From Aquimarina mytili (lineage in GTDB: Bacteria; Bacteroidota; Bacteroidia; Flavobacteriales; Flavobacteriaceae), in contig NZ_JAERQJ010000001.1 of assembly GCF_016735115.1 (NCBI RefSeq), positions 558,001 to 622,000 of the forward strand: DNA of 64,000 nt, given 5' to 3'. A program made the translations under genes and the position numbers. Under the pieces are notes generated by a model. The model had not been told where the DNA came from, ran no database searches, and saw only the letters and a program-made list of their open reading frames with translations. Each line of letters opens with the position of its first letter. Position 1 is the stretch's first letter. Below, piece after piece: positions 8,425-17,521 of this stretch.

Positions 8425-9590
8425 AAAAATTTCTGATCATAATGACCTTGGTTGCTGTGGTAAGTGATTATTTACTACATCCTTTTTACCCACAGTTCTT
8501 TGAGGCTCGTTTTGGTGTTACCGACCCAGAATGGGTAGGGTATTATTTTGCGGCTATTTGTTTTATGGTGATGATTGCTTTTCCGTTTTGGGCTTGTGTT
8601 TCTAAAAAAGTGGCAGAACTTAATATTTTGGTGTATACACAATTCATTGCCGGGCTATTAGCATTATACTGCTATTGGACTACGTCTTATATCAATTTTT
8701 GGATAGTATCGCTTATTATGATTTTGTTTAAGGGAAGTTACTTGTTGGTCTATCCATACATTCTAAGAATCATTACCAAAAAAGAACATCCAGATACTAT
8801 AGGATTATTATCTGTAGTCGTTCATTTGGGTGGAATTCTAGGAGCTGTCATTGGTGGGTTTACGGTCGATTTAATTGATGCTAGTTATATTTTTTTGATT
8901 ATGGCGGCAGGTGATTTTATACAAATGGGAATGAGTGCTTATTTATTGAAAAGCAAGAGGTATGACACTTCAAGAACCAAAGAAACCGAAGAGAAAATAG
9001 TTACTAATAAAAAAATGATTCCTAAAGGATTCATCTTCAAAATAGGAATTACAACACTACTATTATATGCAAGCGGATTTATTATCCGACCATTTTTTTC
9101 AACCTATTGGGAGTATATAACGGCCAATTCTAGTAAACTAATTTCTGGGGCGGTATATGCATTACCGGGCTTTGTAGCATTGCTTGTGCTATGGTGGGAT
9201 ATAAAAAGAAAAGGAACAAAATCCAGTGGCATAGTAATTCCTTTATGTATTGGTATCATTGGTTTGTTAGCACAGGGTATTCCAATTCCTTTTTTAGTTA
9301 TTCTGGGTAGAATCGTATATGGATGGGCCGTTTTTAGAGCCATTGTTCGTTTTGATGTATTGTTGTTTGAATCCAGTACTCCTGAGACCTATGCAATAGA
9401 CTATAGTAAAGTACATTTTTTCCAAAATCTAGGAGTGTTAATATCTTCCTTTTTAGTGGGTGTTCTTGTAGATCAATATGGATTAGTAATTCCTTTTACA
9501 ATGGCATGCATTGGTTTTACTGTGACTTTAGGCTTATACGTTTTGCTTTTCAAAATAAATTTCAAAAAAATCATAGTAAAGACAACCTAA
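8421..9590 (+). CDS. MFS transporter, probable siderophore exporter
   Basis: This 389-residue hydrophobic protein has about twelve membrane segments and a basic central loop (about residues 185-205), the layout of the major facilitator superfamily. It overlaps the hydroxylase gene by 4 bp and is followed after 4 bp by the acyltransferase gene. MFS proteins in NIS siderophore operons usually export the finished siderophore, although import of the ferric form (as for RhtX) is also known. I favour export because the uptake genes 15091-20055 form a separate unit with its own inner-membrane protein. Confidence 0.85.
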   Translation: MKKFLIIMTLVAVVSDYLLHPFYPQFFEARFGVTDPEWVGYYFAAICFMVMIAFPFWACVSKKVAELNILVYTQFIAGLLALYCYWTTSYINFWIVSLIMILFKGSYLLVYPYILRIITKKEHPDTIGLLSVVVHLGGILGAVIGGFTVDLIDASYIFLIMAAGDFIQMGMSAYLLKSKRYDTSRTKETEEKIVTNKKMIPKGFIFKIGITTLLLYASGFIIRPFFSTYWEYITANSSKLISGAVYALPGFVALLVLWWDIKRKGTKSSGIVIPLCIGIIGLLAQGIPIPFLVILGRIVYGWAVFRAIVRFDVLLFESSTPETYAIDYSKVHFFQNLGVLISSFLVGVLVDQYGLVIPFTMACIGFTVTLGLYVLLFKINFKKIIVKTT

Positions 9591-9594
9591 AATT

Positions 9595-10185
9595 ATGGAT
9601 ACAATAACTAAAATAGACATACTATTTTCTAAGTATTGTGAAGGCCTTGGAGAGCTACAAATACGTGATTTTAATTGTAAGGAAGATTCAGAGAAAATAC
9701 ATCATTGGGTGACCAAGCCTTATGCAAAATATTGGGGAATGCAAGAGTCTTCGATTACAGAGTTCGAAGAGGAATATCGAAAAATTGTAGACAGTAAACA
9801 TCATCATGTAGGTATTGGGATGTTACATGGTAAACCTATTTTTTTAATGGAATATTATGATCCGCATAAAGATACTATTGCTGATCATTATGATGTCCTT
9901 TCTGGAGATGTAGGCATGCATATTTTAGTGGCTCCTGTAGAAAAAAAGATTTCAAAATTTACCTGGAATGTATTTACCACTGTTATGGATTTCCTGTTTG
10001 CTGATCCAGCAATAAAAAGGATTGTGGTAGAACCTAATGTTGCGAATCAAAAGATTCATGTTCTCAATGCTAAAGCCGGTTTTCGGTACTTCAAAGAAGT
10101 TCAATTACCTCATAAAAGAGCACGTTTAGCAATATGCACGCGTAAAGATTATAAAAGTGCAATTCAAAAATCATATGTAAAATAA
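9595..10185 (+). CDS. GNAT N-acyltransferase (IucB/DesC-like)
   Basis: At 196 residues, it matches the siderophore acetyltransferase family that transfers an acyl group (acetyl, succinyl or similar) from CoA to the N-hydroxylated amine. The visible family features are the HHWVTKPYAKYWGM block near residue 40, GMLHGKPIFLMEYYDP at about 80-95 and the HVLNAKAGFRYFKEV block near residue 152. It lies between the exporter and the NIS synthetase, 8 bp before the latter, so it belongs to the operon. The acyl donor is unknown. Confidence 0.88.
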   Translation: MDTITKIDILFSKYCEGLGELQIRDFNCKEDSEKIHHWVTKPYAKYWGMQESSITEFEEEYRKIVDSKHHHVGIGMLHGKPIFLMEYYDPHKDTIADHYDVLSGDVGMHILVAPVEKKISKFTWNVFTTVMDFLFADPAIKRIVVEPNVANQKIHVLNAKAGFRYFKEVQLPHKRARLAICTRKDYKSAIQKSYVK

Positions 10186-10193
10186 TATAACCA

Positions 10194-12044
10194 ATGAACA
10201 CCTCAGACACTTTGTTATTATCAACTCAAATCTCACACTTAACTCCAAGAATTTGGGAGATAGTGAATAGAAACTTAATTAGAAAAGCAATTAGCGAATT
10301 TACTCATGAACTACTTTTAGAACTTGAATTCATAGGGCAAAAAGAGGATTGGAAAATCTATAAAATGTATACAGATATTCCTGATATTGTCTATTATTTC
10401 AATGTAAAAAAAAGAGTATTAGATCATTCACATATTGATCGTTCTTCTATTATAAAAATGAAGAATGATAAAGAAGTAGAACTAGACGCTCTTGATTTTA
10501 TCTTAGAATTAAAAAATACACTTGGGATTCCTGATGATATGTTACCTACCTATATGGAAGAAATCACCAGTACCTTGCATGGTGCAGCTTATAAATATAA
10601 GTATCAAGAATATAATGCCAGTGAGTTAATAGCGGCCGATTTTCAAGATATAGAAAAAGCAATGACCGAAGGACATCCTTGCTTTGTTGCTAATAATGGC
10701 AGGATTGGATTTAATACATCCCAGTATCATCATTTCGCACCAGAAACAGAAACCTCCTTTGCTTTAGTTTGGATAGCAGGACACAAAACAAAAGCCGATT
10801 ATCATAGTGTATCGATGCATGCTTATGATGTTTTGATAGAGAATGAACTGGGAAAAGAAACCGTGCAACTTTTTAACCAAAAATTGATGGATCTTGATCT
10901 TGATCCTGAAGATTATATTTTTATGCCTGTTCATCCTTGGCAATGGGATACTAAAATCAGTACTATTTTTGCTCAAGATATTGCACAACAATTTATCGTT
11001 TTATTAGGAAAAGGAAATGATCAATATGCTGCGCAGCAATCTATTCGTACACTGTTTAATATTACTCACCCAGAGAAGCTATATACCAAAACTGCACTCT
11101 CGATACTTAATATGGGCTTTATGAGAGGATTATCTCCCTATTATATGGGAAGTACTCCTGTGATTACAGACTGGATATCCCAATTATTAGAACATGATAC
11201 TCTTATACGACAGACAGGATTTACCATGTTGGGAGAAATCGCAACAGTTGGTTATAGAAATCGATATTATGAAACCTTGGGTAAAACCAAAGCCCATAAC
11301 AAGATGCTATCTGCACTTTGGAGAGAAAGTCCTTTTTCTAAGGTCACCAAAGACCAAAAGTTAATGACGATGGCGGCGTTTTTACATTTGGATAATCAAG
11401 GAAATTCATTGGTGGTCGAATTAATAAAAGCTTCCTCGGTATCTGTTGAGGTTTGGTTAGAAAACTATCTGCGTGTATATCTAACACCGCTTTTACATTG
11501 TTTATTTCAATATGACTTAGTGTTTATGCCTCATGGCGAAAATTTGATCATGGTTATTGAAAATAGCATTCCCGTAAAAGCGATCATGAAAGATATCACC
11601 GAAGAGATTGCCATTTTTGATGAAACAATAACATTACCTGAAAAAGCAAAACGATTACATGTTAAAGCAGATGATGATATTAAAGCCTTGGCCATCTTTA
11701 CAGATGTTTTTGATTGTTTTTTTAGATTCCTTTCAGATATTTTGGTAACACAAGGTGATTATTCTGAAACCACATTTTGGAAACAAGTAGCACAATGCGT
11801 TATCAACTACCAAGAATCACATTCGGAACTTTCAGATAAATTTCAACGAATTGATCTTTTTGCACCAGAATTTAAAAGATGTTGCCTTAATCGGTTACAA
11901 TTATTGAATACGAAACATATGCTCAACCTGGCAGATCCAGTAGACAGTTTACAATTTAAAGGAACTATAAAAAACCCTATTGCTACCTACAAAACTGATA
12001 CAAAAAACACAAAAACCAATACATCATATGCAACGGCAAAATAG
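10194..12044 (+). CDS. NIS siderophore synthetase, IucA/IucC family
   Basis: This ATP-dependent synthetase joins carboxylates to amines or hydroxylamines to assemble the siderophore. The family is clear from HGAAYKYKY near 127, EGHPCFVANNGRIGF near 160, PVHPWQW near 245, the RTL..KTALSILNMG block near 285-305 and PHGENLIMVIE near 445. It has 616 residues, usual for type C enzymes plus the C-terminal FhuF-like part. It is the only synthetase in the operon, which points to an iterative enzyme that oligomerises or cyclises one kind of hydroxamate unit (DesD, AlcC or bisucaberin type) rather than a citrate-based two-synthetase pathway. Its end overlaps the next gene by 17 bp. Confidence 0.93.
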   Translation: MNTSDTLLLSTQISHLTPRIWEIVNRNLIRKAISEFTHELLLELEFIGQKEDWKIYKMYTDIPDIVYYFNVKKRVLDHSHIDRSSIIKMKNDKEVELDALDFILELKNTLGIPDDMLPTYMEEITSTLHGAAYKYKYQEYNASELIAADFQDIEKAMTEGHPCFVANNGRIGFNTSQYHHFAPETETSFALVWIAGHKTKADYHSVSMHAYDVLIENELGKETVQLFNQKLMDLDLDPEDYIFMPVHPWQWDTKISTIFAQDIAQQFIVLLGKGNDQYAAQQSIRTLFNITHPEKLYTKTALSILNMGFMRGLSPYYMGSTPVITDWISQLLEHDTLIRQTGFTMLGEIATVGYRNRYYETLGKTKAHNKMLSALWRESPFSKVTKDQKLMTMAAFLHLDNQGNSLVVELIKASSVSVEVWLENYLRVYLTPLLHCLFQYDLVFMPHGENLIMVIENSIPVKAIMKDITEEIAIFDETITLPEKAKRLHVKADDDIKALAIFTDVFDCFFRFLSDILVTQGDYSETTFWKQVAQCVINYQESHSELSDKFQRIDLFAPEFKRCCLNRLQLLNTKHMLNLADPVDSLQFKGTIKNPIATYKTDTKNTKTNTSYATAK

Positions 12045-13140
12045 AATATTAGCTATAGACTTGGCAAGAGGAGTAAGTGTATTGATGGTAATCATTGTTC
12101 ATACCTTATGGATCTATGGAGATATATTTACGCAATCTGAAACCTGGTTAGGCGAAGCGATTCATTTTATCGGTAAAGGAACTCCAATGTTCTTAATAGC
12201 AATGGGAGTATCATTTACATTATCTCGTAATCAAAGTATTATTCTATCTATAAAAAGAGCATTCTACATTTTAGGTGTAGGGTATCTTATGAACTTCCTG
12301 AAGTTTGTACTCCCGGTCCTTTTGGGTACTGTTCCAGATAATTTTATAGCAGCCTATGGTTGGACAAAACCAGTAACCTTGGATAACATGATCTATATGT
12401 TAGGGACTGGTGATGTTTTACAATTAGCTGGAGTTTCTCTATTGTTTATGGGAATTATCAATCATTTTTCAAAAAATAAATATGTACCATTATTAATAGC
12501 ATTACTCATTGCTGTTGTGACCAAAGAGGTGCATGGTTTCCGCTTTGGGATTATAGGTATAGACTATGTGTTAGATCTTTTATGGGGAGCCAAGTGGAAT
12601 GTATATTTTGCAGTATTTCCTTGGTTCTCGTTTATCCTTATCGGAATGTTTTTTGGAAAATGGTATAAAGAAAAAAAGAATAGTACGCAGTACCTTTTTA
12701 ATAAAATGGGAGTTGCAGGAGTAATTCTAATGCTTATTGGAGGAGGGTTGTGTTACTATAATTTTGAGTACCATTTTGGAGACTACTTTCACTTAGGCCC
12801 AGGAGGAACATTATACCTGGCTGGATTTAATCTTGTACTGATGTGGTTAGCCAATGTATTAGTTACTCGAGTTAAGGAAAATAACATTTTTAAATTCTTT
12901 TATTATTGTAGCAAACGTGTAACGACAATCTATGTGATCCAATGGGTACTTATCTGCTGGGGGATGGGAGTTTTGGGGTACCAGCAATTTGGTATTACCG
13001 GTGTACTATTATTAATCCCATTTTACATTCTTTTAACGCTGGGAGTACAAAAATTTGTGTTGGATGTCGTATCGACTACAAATAAATCTAAAAAACAAAC
13101 ACGTATAGCTAAAAAACAAGTGGTTATACCAAAAACATAA
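12028..13140 (+). CDS. Polytopic membrane acyltransferase-like protein (DUF1624/HGSNAT type)
   Basis: This hydrophobic protein has about ten membrane segments and begins with RILAIDLARGVSVLMVIIVH. That block is the hallmark of heparan-alpha-glucosaminide N-acetyltransferase-like and related acyltransferase proteins; the first membrane histidine (VH) is present. I start it at ATG 12028 (370 residues), because the upstream ATG at 11980 lies well inside the NIS synthetase gene. It is coupled to the synthetase gene by a 17-bp overlap and lies 4 bp before the RpfF-like gene. It is not part of the core siderophore set. I infer an acyl transfer to the siderophore or a membrane step in its export, without direct evidence. 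Confidence 0.7.
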   Translation: MQRQNRILAIDLARGVSVLMVIIVHTLWIYGDIFTQSETWLGEAIHFIGKGTPMFLIAMGVSFTLSRNQSIILSIKRAFYILGVGYLMNFLKFVLPVLLGTVPDNFIAAYGWTKPVTLDNMIYMLGTGDVLQLAGVSLLFMGIINHFSKNKYVPLLIALLIAVVTKEVHGFRFGIIGIDYVLDLLWGAKWNVYFAVFPWFSFILIGMFFGKWYKEKKNSTQYLFNKMGVAGVILMLIGGGLCYYNFEYHFGDYFHLGPGGTLYLAGFNLVLMWLANVLVTRVKENNIFKFFYYCSKRVTTIYVIQWVLICWGMGVLGYQQFGITGVLLLIPFYILLTLGVQKFVLDVVSTTNKSKKQTRIAKKQVVIPKT

Positions 13141-13144
13141 TGTT

Positions 13145-13972
13145 ATGAGGGAGTTTGATTGCGTTTCTATAGCATATTTTAGAGAAGAAGAACTCTTGCT
13201 TTGGAAAATAAAAGATACCGGAATGCCTAACTTTTGTTTACAAGGCCTTCAGGAGTTTCGAGAATTTTGTGACTGGGTTAATGCCTATTTTTCGCACCCT
13301 GACAGGCCTTTAAAATTTATTGTTTCTGGATCAGAACATCAGGGTATCTATAATATGGGAGGAGATTTACCCTTTTTTCTTAATTGTATTCATACGAACG
13401 ATAAGGAAAAACTACTCACCTATGCTCACCTGTGTATTGATGCAATCTATAATATTTATACTTCTTTTGGTTTGCCAGCAATTACAATTGCTCTAGTAGA
13501 AGGAAATGCTTACGGAGGTGGGTTTGAATGTGCATTAGCTCACGATTTTATTATTGCCGAAGAACAGGCACAATTTTGTCTGCCCGAGAATAAATTCAAC
13601 TTGTTTCCAGGTATGGGGGCTCATAGCTTGTTAATCAGAAAAATTGATATAGTAGAAGCAGATAGATTGATTCGAAGCAGTAGAACATATAAAGCAAGGT
13701 TTTTACAATCGTTGGGGCTAGTAGAAAAAGTAACTGAAAAAGGAAAACCTATGCAAGGGTTGAATGATTTTGTGGACAAAATTTCAGAACAATTCAATTT
13801 TGAATATCATCATATTCAATGCAAAAAATTGGTCAATCCTTTACTGAAAAAAGAGTTATTAGCGATTACAAATCTTTGGGTAAAAGCTTGTATGAAAGTT
13901 GGATCATTTGACCTAAGAAAAATGGAGATTTTAGCCAAAGCGCAATTAAGAAAAGTAAGTGCTATATCTTAA
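13145..13972 (+). CDS. Crotonase-family protein resembling RpfF (DSF synthase)
   Basis: The 275-residue sequence has the enoyl-CoA hydratase fold with RpfF-specific blocks: YNMGGDLPFFL at 69-79, then NAYGGGFECAL at 121-131, then LPENKFNLFPGMGAHSLL at 146-163. RpfF of Xanthomonas uses two glutamates 20 residues apart (E141 and E161) to dehydrate 3-hydroxyacyl-ACP and release a cis-2-unsaturated fatty acid. Here E128 and E148 occupy the same places with the same spacing. It is the last gene of the siderophore operon, 4 bp after the membrane protein gene. Its TAA shares the bases TTAA with the stop of the convergent regulator. No RpfC/RpfG-like sensor is in the window. The product is unknown; an unsaturated acyl chain for the siderophore or a diffusible signal are both possible. 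Confidence 0.8.
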   Translation: MREFDCVSIAYFREEELLLWKIKDTGMPNFCLQGLQEFREFCDWVNAYFSHPDRPLKFIVSGSEHQGIYNMGGDLPFFLNCIHTNDKEKLLTYAHLCIDAIYNIYTSFGLPAITIALVEGNAYGGGFECALAHDFIIAEEQAQFCLPENKFNLFPGMGAHSLLIRKIDIVEADRLIRSSRTYKARFLQSLGLVEKVTEKGKPMQGLNDFVDKISEQFNFEYHHIQCKKLVNPLLKKELLAITNLWVKACMKVGSFDLRKMEILAKAQLRKVSAIS

Positions 13973-14976
13973 GGTCGTGTACTATTTCTATATGTTTTGG
14001 GAGTAATACCTTCTATTTTTTTGAATGCTGCCGTAAAATGAGTAGAATTTTTATACCCTACCATTTCTGAAATCTCATAGATTGGTTTTTTACTATGATG
14101 TAATAATTGTTTAGCCTTATTCATTCGAAGTTCTGTGGCATACTCAAATATGGTTTTGCCAAATAGACACTTAAATTCTTTTTTCAATACAAAATCATTT
14201 ACCCCTATCTGTCGGGATAGTTGTTGTATCGAATGTTGAACAGAAAGATCAGACGCAATTAAGTGTTGCGTCTGATATAATTTTTTGACTAAATTATCTA
14301 CAGGGGTTATTATAGTCGGTTTTGGTTTGGATGAGTTTTCTAATTTTAAAGCAATCAATTCAAGTGTTTTTGATTCTAGAAACAAGCGTTTTAGCAACCC
14401 CTTTCGTTCGTCGGTTAAAATTTCGGAAAGTATATCTTGAGTTTTTGGGCATAGAGGTTTAAAAAAATTATTCTGCAATTTTATCAAAGAATATTTATCC
14501 AAAATAGTATACTCTTCGTCAAGCCGATGTCTTTTTATAAAATCAACACTCATTCTAATTTTGACTTCTTTAAGCCGTTTGCGCTTGTGGTAAGCCACAG
14601 AACCTCGGATTTTTGATAGATATAAAAGGTAACTCTCCTGACTTTCATAAATAAGATCATGTGTAATGCCTTCTATTTTGATAATTTGCTCCCCTTCAAT
14701 AAGAAAAGAAAGTTCAAGAAAGTCTTTAGAAAGATACCCTTCCATGAAAAGGTCTTTCTTTAAAACTACATCGAATATGCTTAACTGCAGCCCGTCAAAA
14801 CGATGATATTCAAAAAAACCTATACCAAATTTATCTAGAAATCTAAACCTCTTTGATAGAATACCACATTGTTTATGCGTCTTTATTAGCTCTGAAATTG
14901 AATATAAAGTATCGATCTTCTTTTTGTTATGTAATTTGGTTTTAAGTGACGTTTTTTCACGTCTTTTTTTATCCAT
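13969..14976 (-). CDS. AraC-family regulator of the siderophore locus
   Basis: The protein has 335 residues, with a C-terminal AraC DNA-binding domain (about 230-335: DFVLKKEFKCLFG, MNKAKQLLHHS, ISEMVGYKNSTHFTAAFKK) and an N-terminal part of about 220 residues like the PchR/YbtA/RhrA type regulators that sense a ferric siderophore. It sits between the biosynthesis operon and the receptor gene and is divergent from the receptor. Its start codon (14974-14976) lies inside the direct-repeat element 14960-15001. That repeat is also found in front of 5577, so I infer that it activates both units and controls its own expression. Confidence 0.85.
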   Translation of the reverse strand: MDKKRREKTSLKTKLHNKKKIDTLYSISELIKTHKQCGILSKRFRFLDKFGIGFFEYHRFDGLQLSIFDVVLKKDLFMEGYLSKDFLELSFLIEGEQIIKIEGITHDLIYESQESYLLYLSKIRGSVAYHKRKRLKEVKIRMSVDFIKRHRLDEEYTILDKYSLIKLQNNFFKPLCPKTQDILSEILTDERKGLLKRLFLESKTLELIALKLENSSKPKPTIITPVDNLVKKLYQTQHLIASDLSVQHSIQQLSRQIGVNDFVLKKEFKCLFGKTIFEYATELRMNKAKQLLHHSKKPIYEISEMVGYKNSTHFTAAFKKIEGITPKTYRNSTRP

Positions 14977-15001
14977 AATGCGTCATTTTTATCCTTTTCT
15001 A
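14960..15001 (+). promoter_or_regulatory. AraC-type direct-repeat operator of the receptor gene
   Basis: Half-sites start at 14960 (CGTCTTTTTTTATCCA) and 14981 (CGTCATTTTTATCC), 21 bp apart and almost identical to each other. The pair matches 5491-5532 and ends 5 bp before the -7 element. It overlaps the first codons of the divergent AraC gene, which suggests autoregulation. Confidence 0.7.
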
Positions 15002-15006
15002 GACAC

Positions 15007-15014
15007 TAATTTTG
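15007..15014 (+). promoter_or_regulatory. Promoter -7 element of the receptor operon
   Basis: TAATTTTG matches TAnnTTTG. The distance from the second CGTC half-site to this element is 26 bp, against 27 bp at the siderophore promoter. Confidence 0.6.
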
Positions 15015-15024
15015 CACTTTAAAT

Positions 15025-15048
15025 TTATTTAGACCAAATATAAATAAT
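15025..15048 (+). promoter_or_regulatory. Fur-like iron box of the receptor operon
   Basis: It is the second copy of the 24-bp element seen at 5553-5576, differing only at the two bases after TTATTTAGA and at one base before AAATAAT. It has TTATTTA and TAAATAA arms, 9 bp apart. It lies just downstream of the predicted transcription start. Confidence 0.55.
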
Positions 15049-15090
15049 GTTTTTCTGGTCGCTAAATTAATCAAAAAATAATTATAGTCA

Positions 15091-17487
15091 GTGGTTATTT
15101 TAAAACAAAAATGCAGCATCATTTTTTTGCTTTTTGCTGCCTTATGGTGCAATGCGCAAGAACTCGTTCAAGGAGTGGTTTTAGATCAAAATACTAATCC
15201 AGTTCCAGGAGCAACCATTCAGGTCCTTGGTCAAAAGGATATAGGTGTGGTTAGTAATCTTGAAGGAAAATTTCAAATTTTACTCCCTGCAGGCAGTCAT
15301 ACTTTAGAAACCAGTTTTGTGGGTTTTAAAACCAATCGTACTTCGATTACTACAATTGCTTCAGAAACTAGGTACGTAACTATCGTAATTAAAGAAAATA
15401 TTGAAGAATTAACAGATGTACTTATCAAAGGGAAGACAGAGGCAAAAAAGACCCGTGAAAAACCTTTTGAGGTAGACGTAATTGAAACCAAGGAGCTTAA
15501 AAATATAAGTGTAGATATAAATGCTGTGCTAACAACAATTCCCGGAGTAAATGTTCGACAACAAGGAGGATTGGGTGCTACTTTTGACTTTTCGTTAAAT
15601 GGATTATCTGGTAAACAGGTAAAGTTTTTTATTGATGGTATTCCTTTAGAAAATTATGGAAGCTCACTTTCTCTTAACAATTTTCCAGCAACACTCATAG
15701 AAAGGGCCGAAGTCTACAAAGGTGTTGTTCCTATTTTTCTGGGAGCAGATGCTTTGGGTGGGGCAATCAACATTATTACTAATCAGCGTAAAAACGATTT
15801 TCTGGAAGTTTCCTATGATATTGGTTCTTTCAATACACATCGTGCCACTGTAAATGGCCAATACTATAGTGAGAGTGGACTGGCTTTCCAAGTATCATCT
15901 TACTACAATTATTCAGATAATGATTATACCATAAATGGTGTAGATTCTGATGTAGATGGCTTCGTTGTGCGCGATGAATTGGGTAATCCCACTGGGGAAA
16001 TCGTAGAAGAAGTCAAACGGTTTCATGACGCCTACACCTCTCAAATGATACATATAAAAGCTGGTGTAGTTAATAAAGCATTTACAGATCGTTTGATGTT
16101 TGGATTTATAGCCTCGACCAATGAAAATGAAATCCAGCATCCTATCGATCCACAAAATCCTTTTGGTGAGGTTTTTACAGAAAACAATGTCGTTTCGGGG
16201 AGCATTAATTTTGAAAAAGAGAACCTACTCAAAAACAGATTGAAGCTAAATATCTATGCTTCTATAGCCCAAAACCGAGATCAGGTTGTTGATACATCAG
16301 CTCGAAGATATAATTGGTTTGGTGGTTTTACCGAAAGGATAGATCAAACTTTAGGCGAATTTGAAGCCAATAAAACCCTTTTCAAATTCAAAGATAATTT
16401 GCATTTGGTCAATGCTTTGGCAACTTATACTATTGATGAATCGCAGACTATACTTTTTAATTATGCTAAGAATTATATCAAAAGAACAGGAGAGGATCCT
16501 GCTCGATCTGGTAGAATAGCTTTTCAGGATCCTCATGTGGTAAGTAAAAATCTAATAGGATTGTCGTATGATGTTGAATTGCTGGACTCTAAATGGAATA
16601 CTTCATTATTTTCAAAAGGATATATACTGGATTCTGAAGGTACTATTGAAGACCTTTTTACTACTGTAGAAGAAGATCGATTTACTCCCTTTAAAAATTC
16701 TATTGAAGAATTAGGATATGGTTTTGCTTCGACGTATAAGGTTTTAGAAAGCCTTCAAATAAAAGGATCATTTGAAAGAACATTTAGAATCCCTGAAGGA
16801 TTTGAACTTTTTGGCGATGGTTTTTTACTAAAATCAAATCCAGAGTTATTACCCGAAGAGAGTTATAATGCGAATCTAGGAATTCTTTTCAACACACAAC
16901 TTAATAATTTCAAAATTCGAGCAGATACAAACGTGTTTTTGCGAGAATCCGAAAATTTTATTGCCATTAGATCCGAAGGGATTTTCTCAAGATTCTATAA
17001 CACAGCAGATGCACGTAGTAGCGGAATTGAAGGAGAGATCAGAACACTGTATAATGACAGATTCTTTTTAGATCTTAATGCTACGTATCAAAATATTATA
17101 GATCGTAATGCAGGAGAAAATGCAGGAGTTGACTTTCTAGAGAATCAACGTATCGCAAATATTCCGTATCTATTCGGAAATGCCAGTTTTGGAGGAAGAT
17201 TTAATAATATTCTAAAGACAGGAGATCAATTCAATGTTTCATGGAGTACCTACTATGTTCATGATTACCCACTTACTTCCTTCGTAGAAGGAAGCCCAGA
17301 AGAGCGAGACATTATCCCTGAACAAGTTTCGCACAATCTACAATTAGGATACTCTTTTGATAAAGGAAAATATAATGTTTCAGTATTAGCTCGTAACATC
17401 ACTAATGCCAGGATTTATGACAATTTCGAGATTCAGCAACCGGGAAGAGCTTTTTATGTTAAGCTGAGGTATTTTTTAACAAACTAA
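15091..17487 (+). CDS. TonB-dependent siderophore receptor (XusA-like)
   Basis: This outer-membrane receptor imports the ferric siderophore. It has a signal peptide (to about residue 23, CNAQ), then a carboxypeptidase-regulatory-like beta-sandwich domain (about 25-110, QGVVLDQNTNPVPGATI). The plug domain (about 115-235, TIPGVNVRQQGG and ADALGGAINIIT) follows, and then the 22-strand barrel ending in an aromatic-rich strand (FYVKLRYFLTN). There are 798 residues. The start is GTG at 15091; an in-frame stop TAG lies at 15085-15087, and no ATG is in frame nearby. The promoter carries the same AraC and iron elements as the biosynthesis operon, which ties this receptor to the siderophore made next door. 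Confidence 0.92.
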   Translation: MVILKQKCSIIFLLFAALWCNAQELVQGVVLDQNTNPVPGATIQVLGQKDIGVVSNLEGKFQILLPAGSHTLETSFVGFKTNRTSITTIASETRYVTIVIKENIEELTDVLIKGKTEAKKTREKPFEVDVIETKELKNISVDINAVLTTIPGVNVRQQGGLGATFDFSLNGLSGKQVKFFIDGIPLENYGSSLSLNNFPATLIERAEVYKGVVPIFLGADALGGAINIITNQRKNDFLEVSYDIGSFNTHRATVNGQYYSESGLAFQVSSYYNYSDNDYTINGVDSDVDGFVVRDELGNPTGEIVEEVKRFHDAYTSQMIHIKAGVVNKAFTDRLMFGFIASTNENEIQHPIDPQNPFGEVFTENNVVSGSINFEKENLLKNRLKLNIYASIAQNRDQVVDTSARRYNWFGGFTERIDQTLGEFEANKTLFKFKDNLHLVNALATYTIDESQTILFNYAKNYIKRTGEDPARSGRIAFQDPHVVSKNLIGLSYDVELLDSKWNTSLFSKGYILDSEGTIEDLFTTVEEDRFTPFKNSIEELGYGFASTYKVLESLQIKGSFERTFRIPEGFELFGDGFLLKSNPELLPEESYNANLGILFNTQLNNFKIRADTNVFLRESENFIAIRSEGIFSRFYNTADARSSGIEGEIRTLYNDRFFLDLNATYQNIIDRNAGENAGVDFLENQRIANIPYLFGNASFGGRFNNILKTGDQFNVSWSTYYVHDYPLTSFVEGSPEERDIIPEQVSHNLQLGYSFDKGKYNVSVLARNITNARIYDNFEIQQPGRAFYVKLRYFLTN

Positions 17488-17521
17488 AATAATTGCTAAT
17501 TTTTTAAAATCATATATACAA

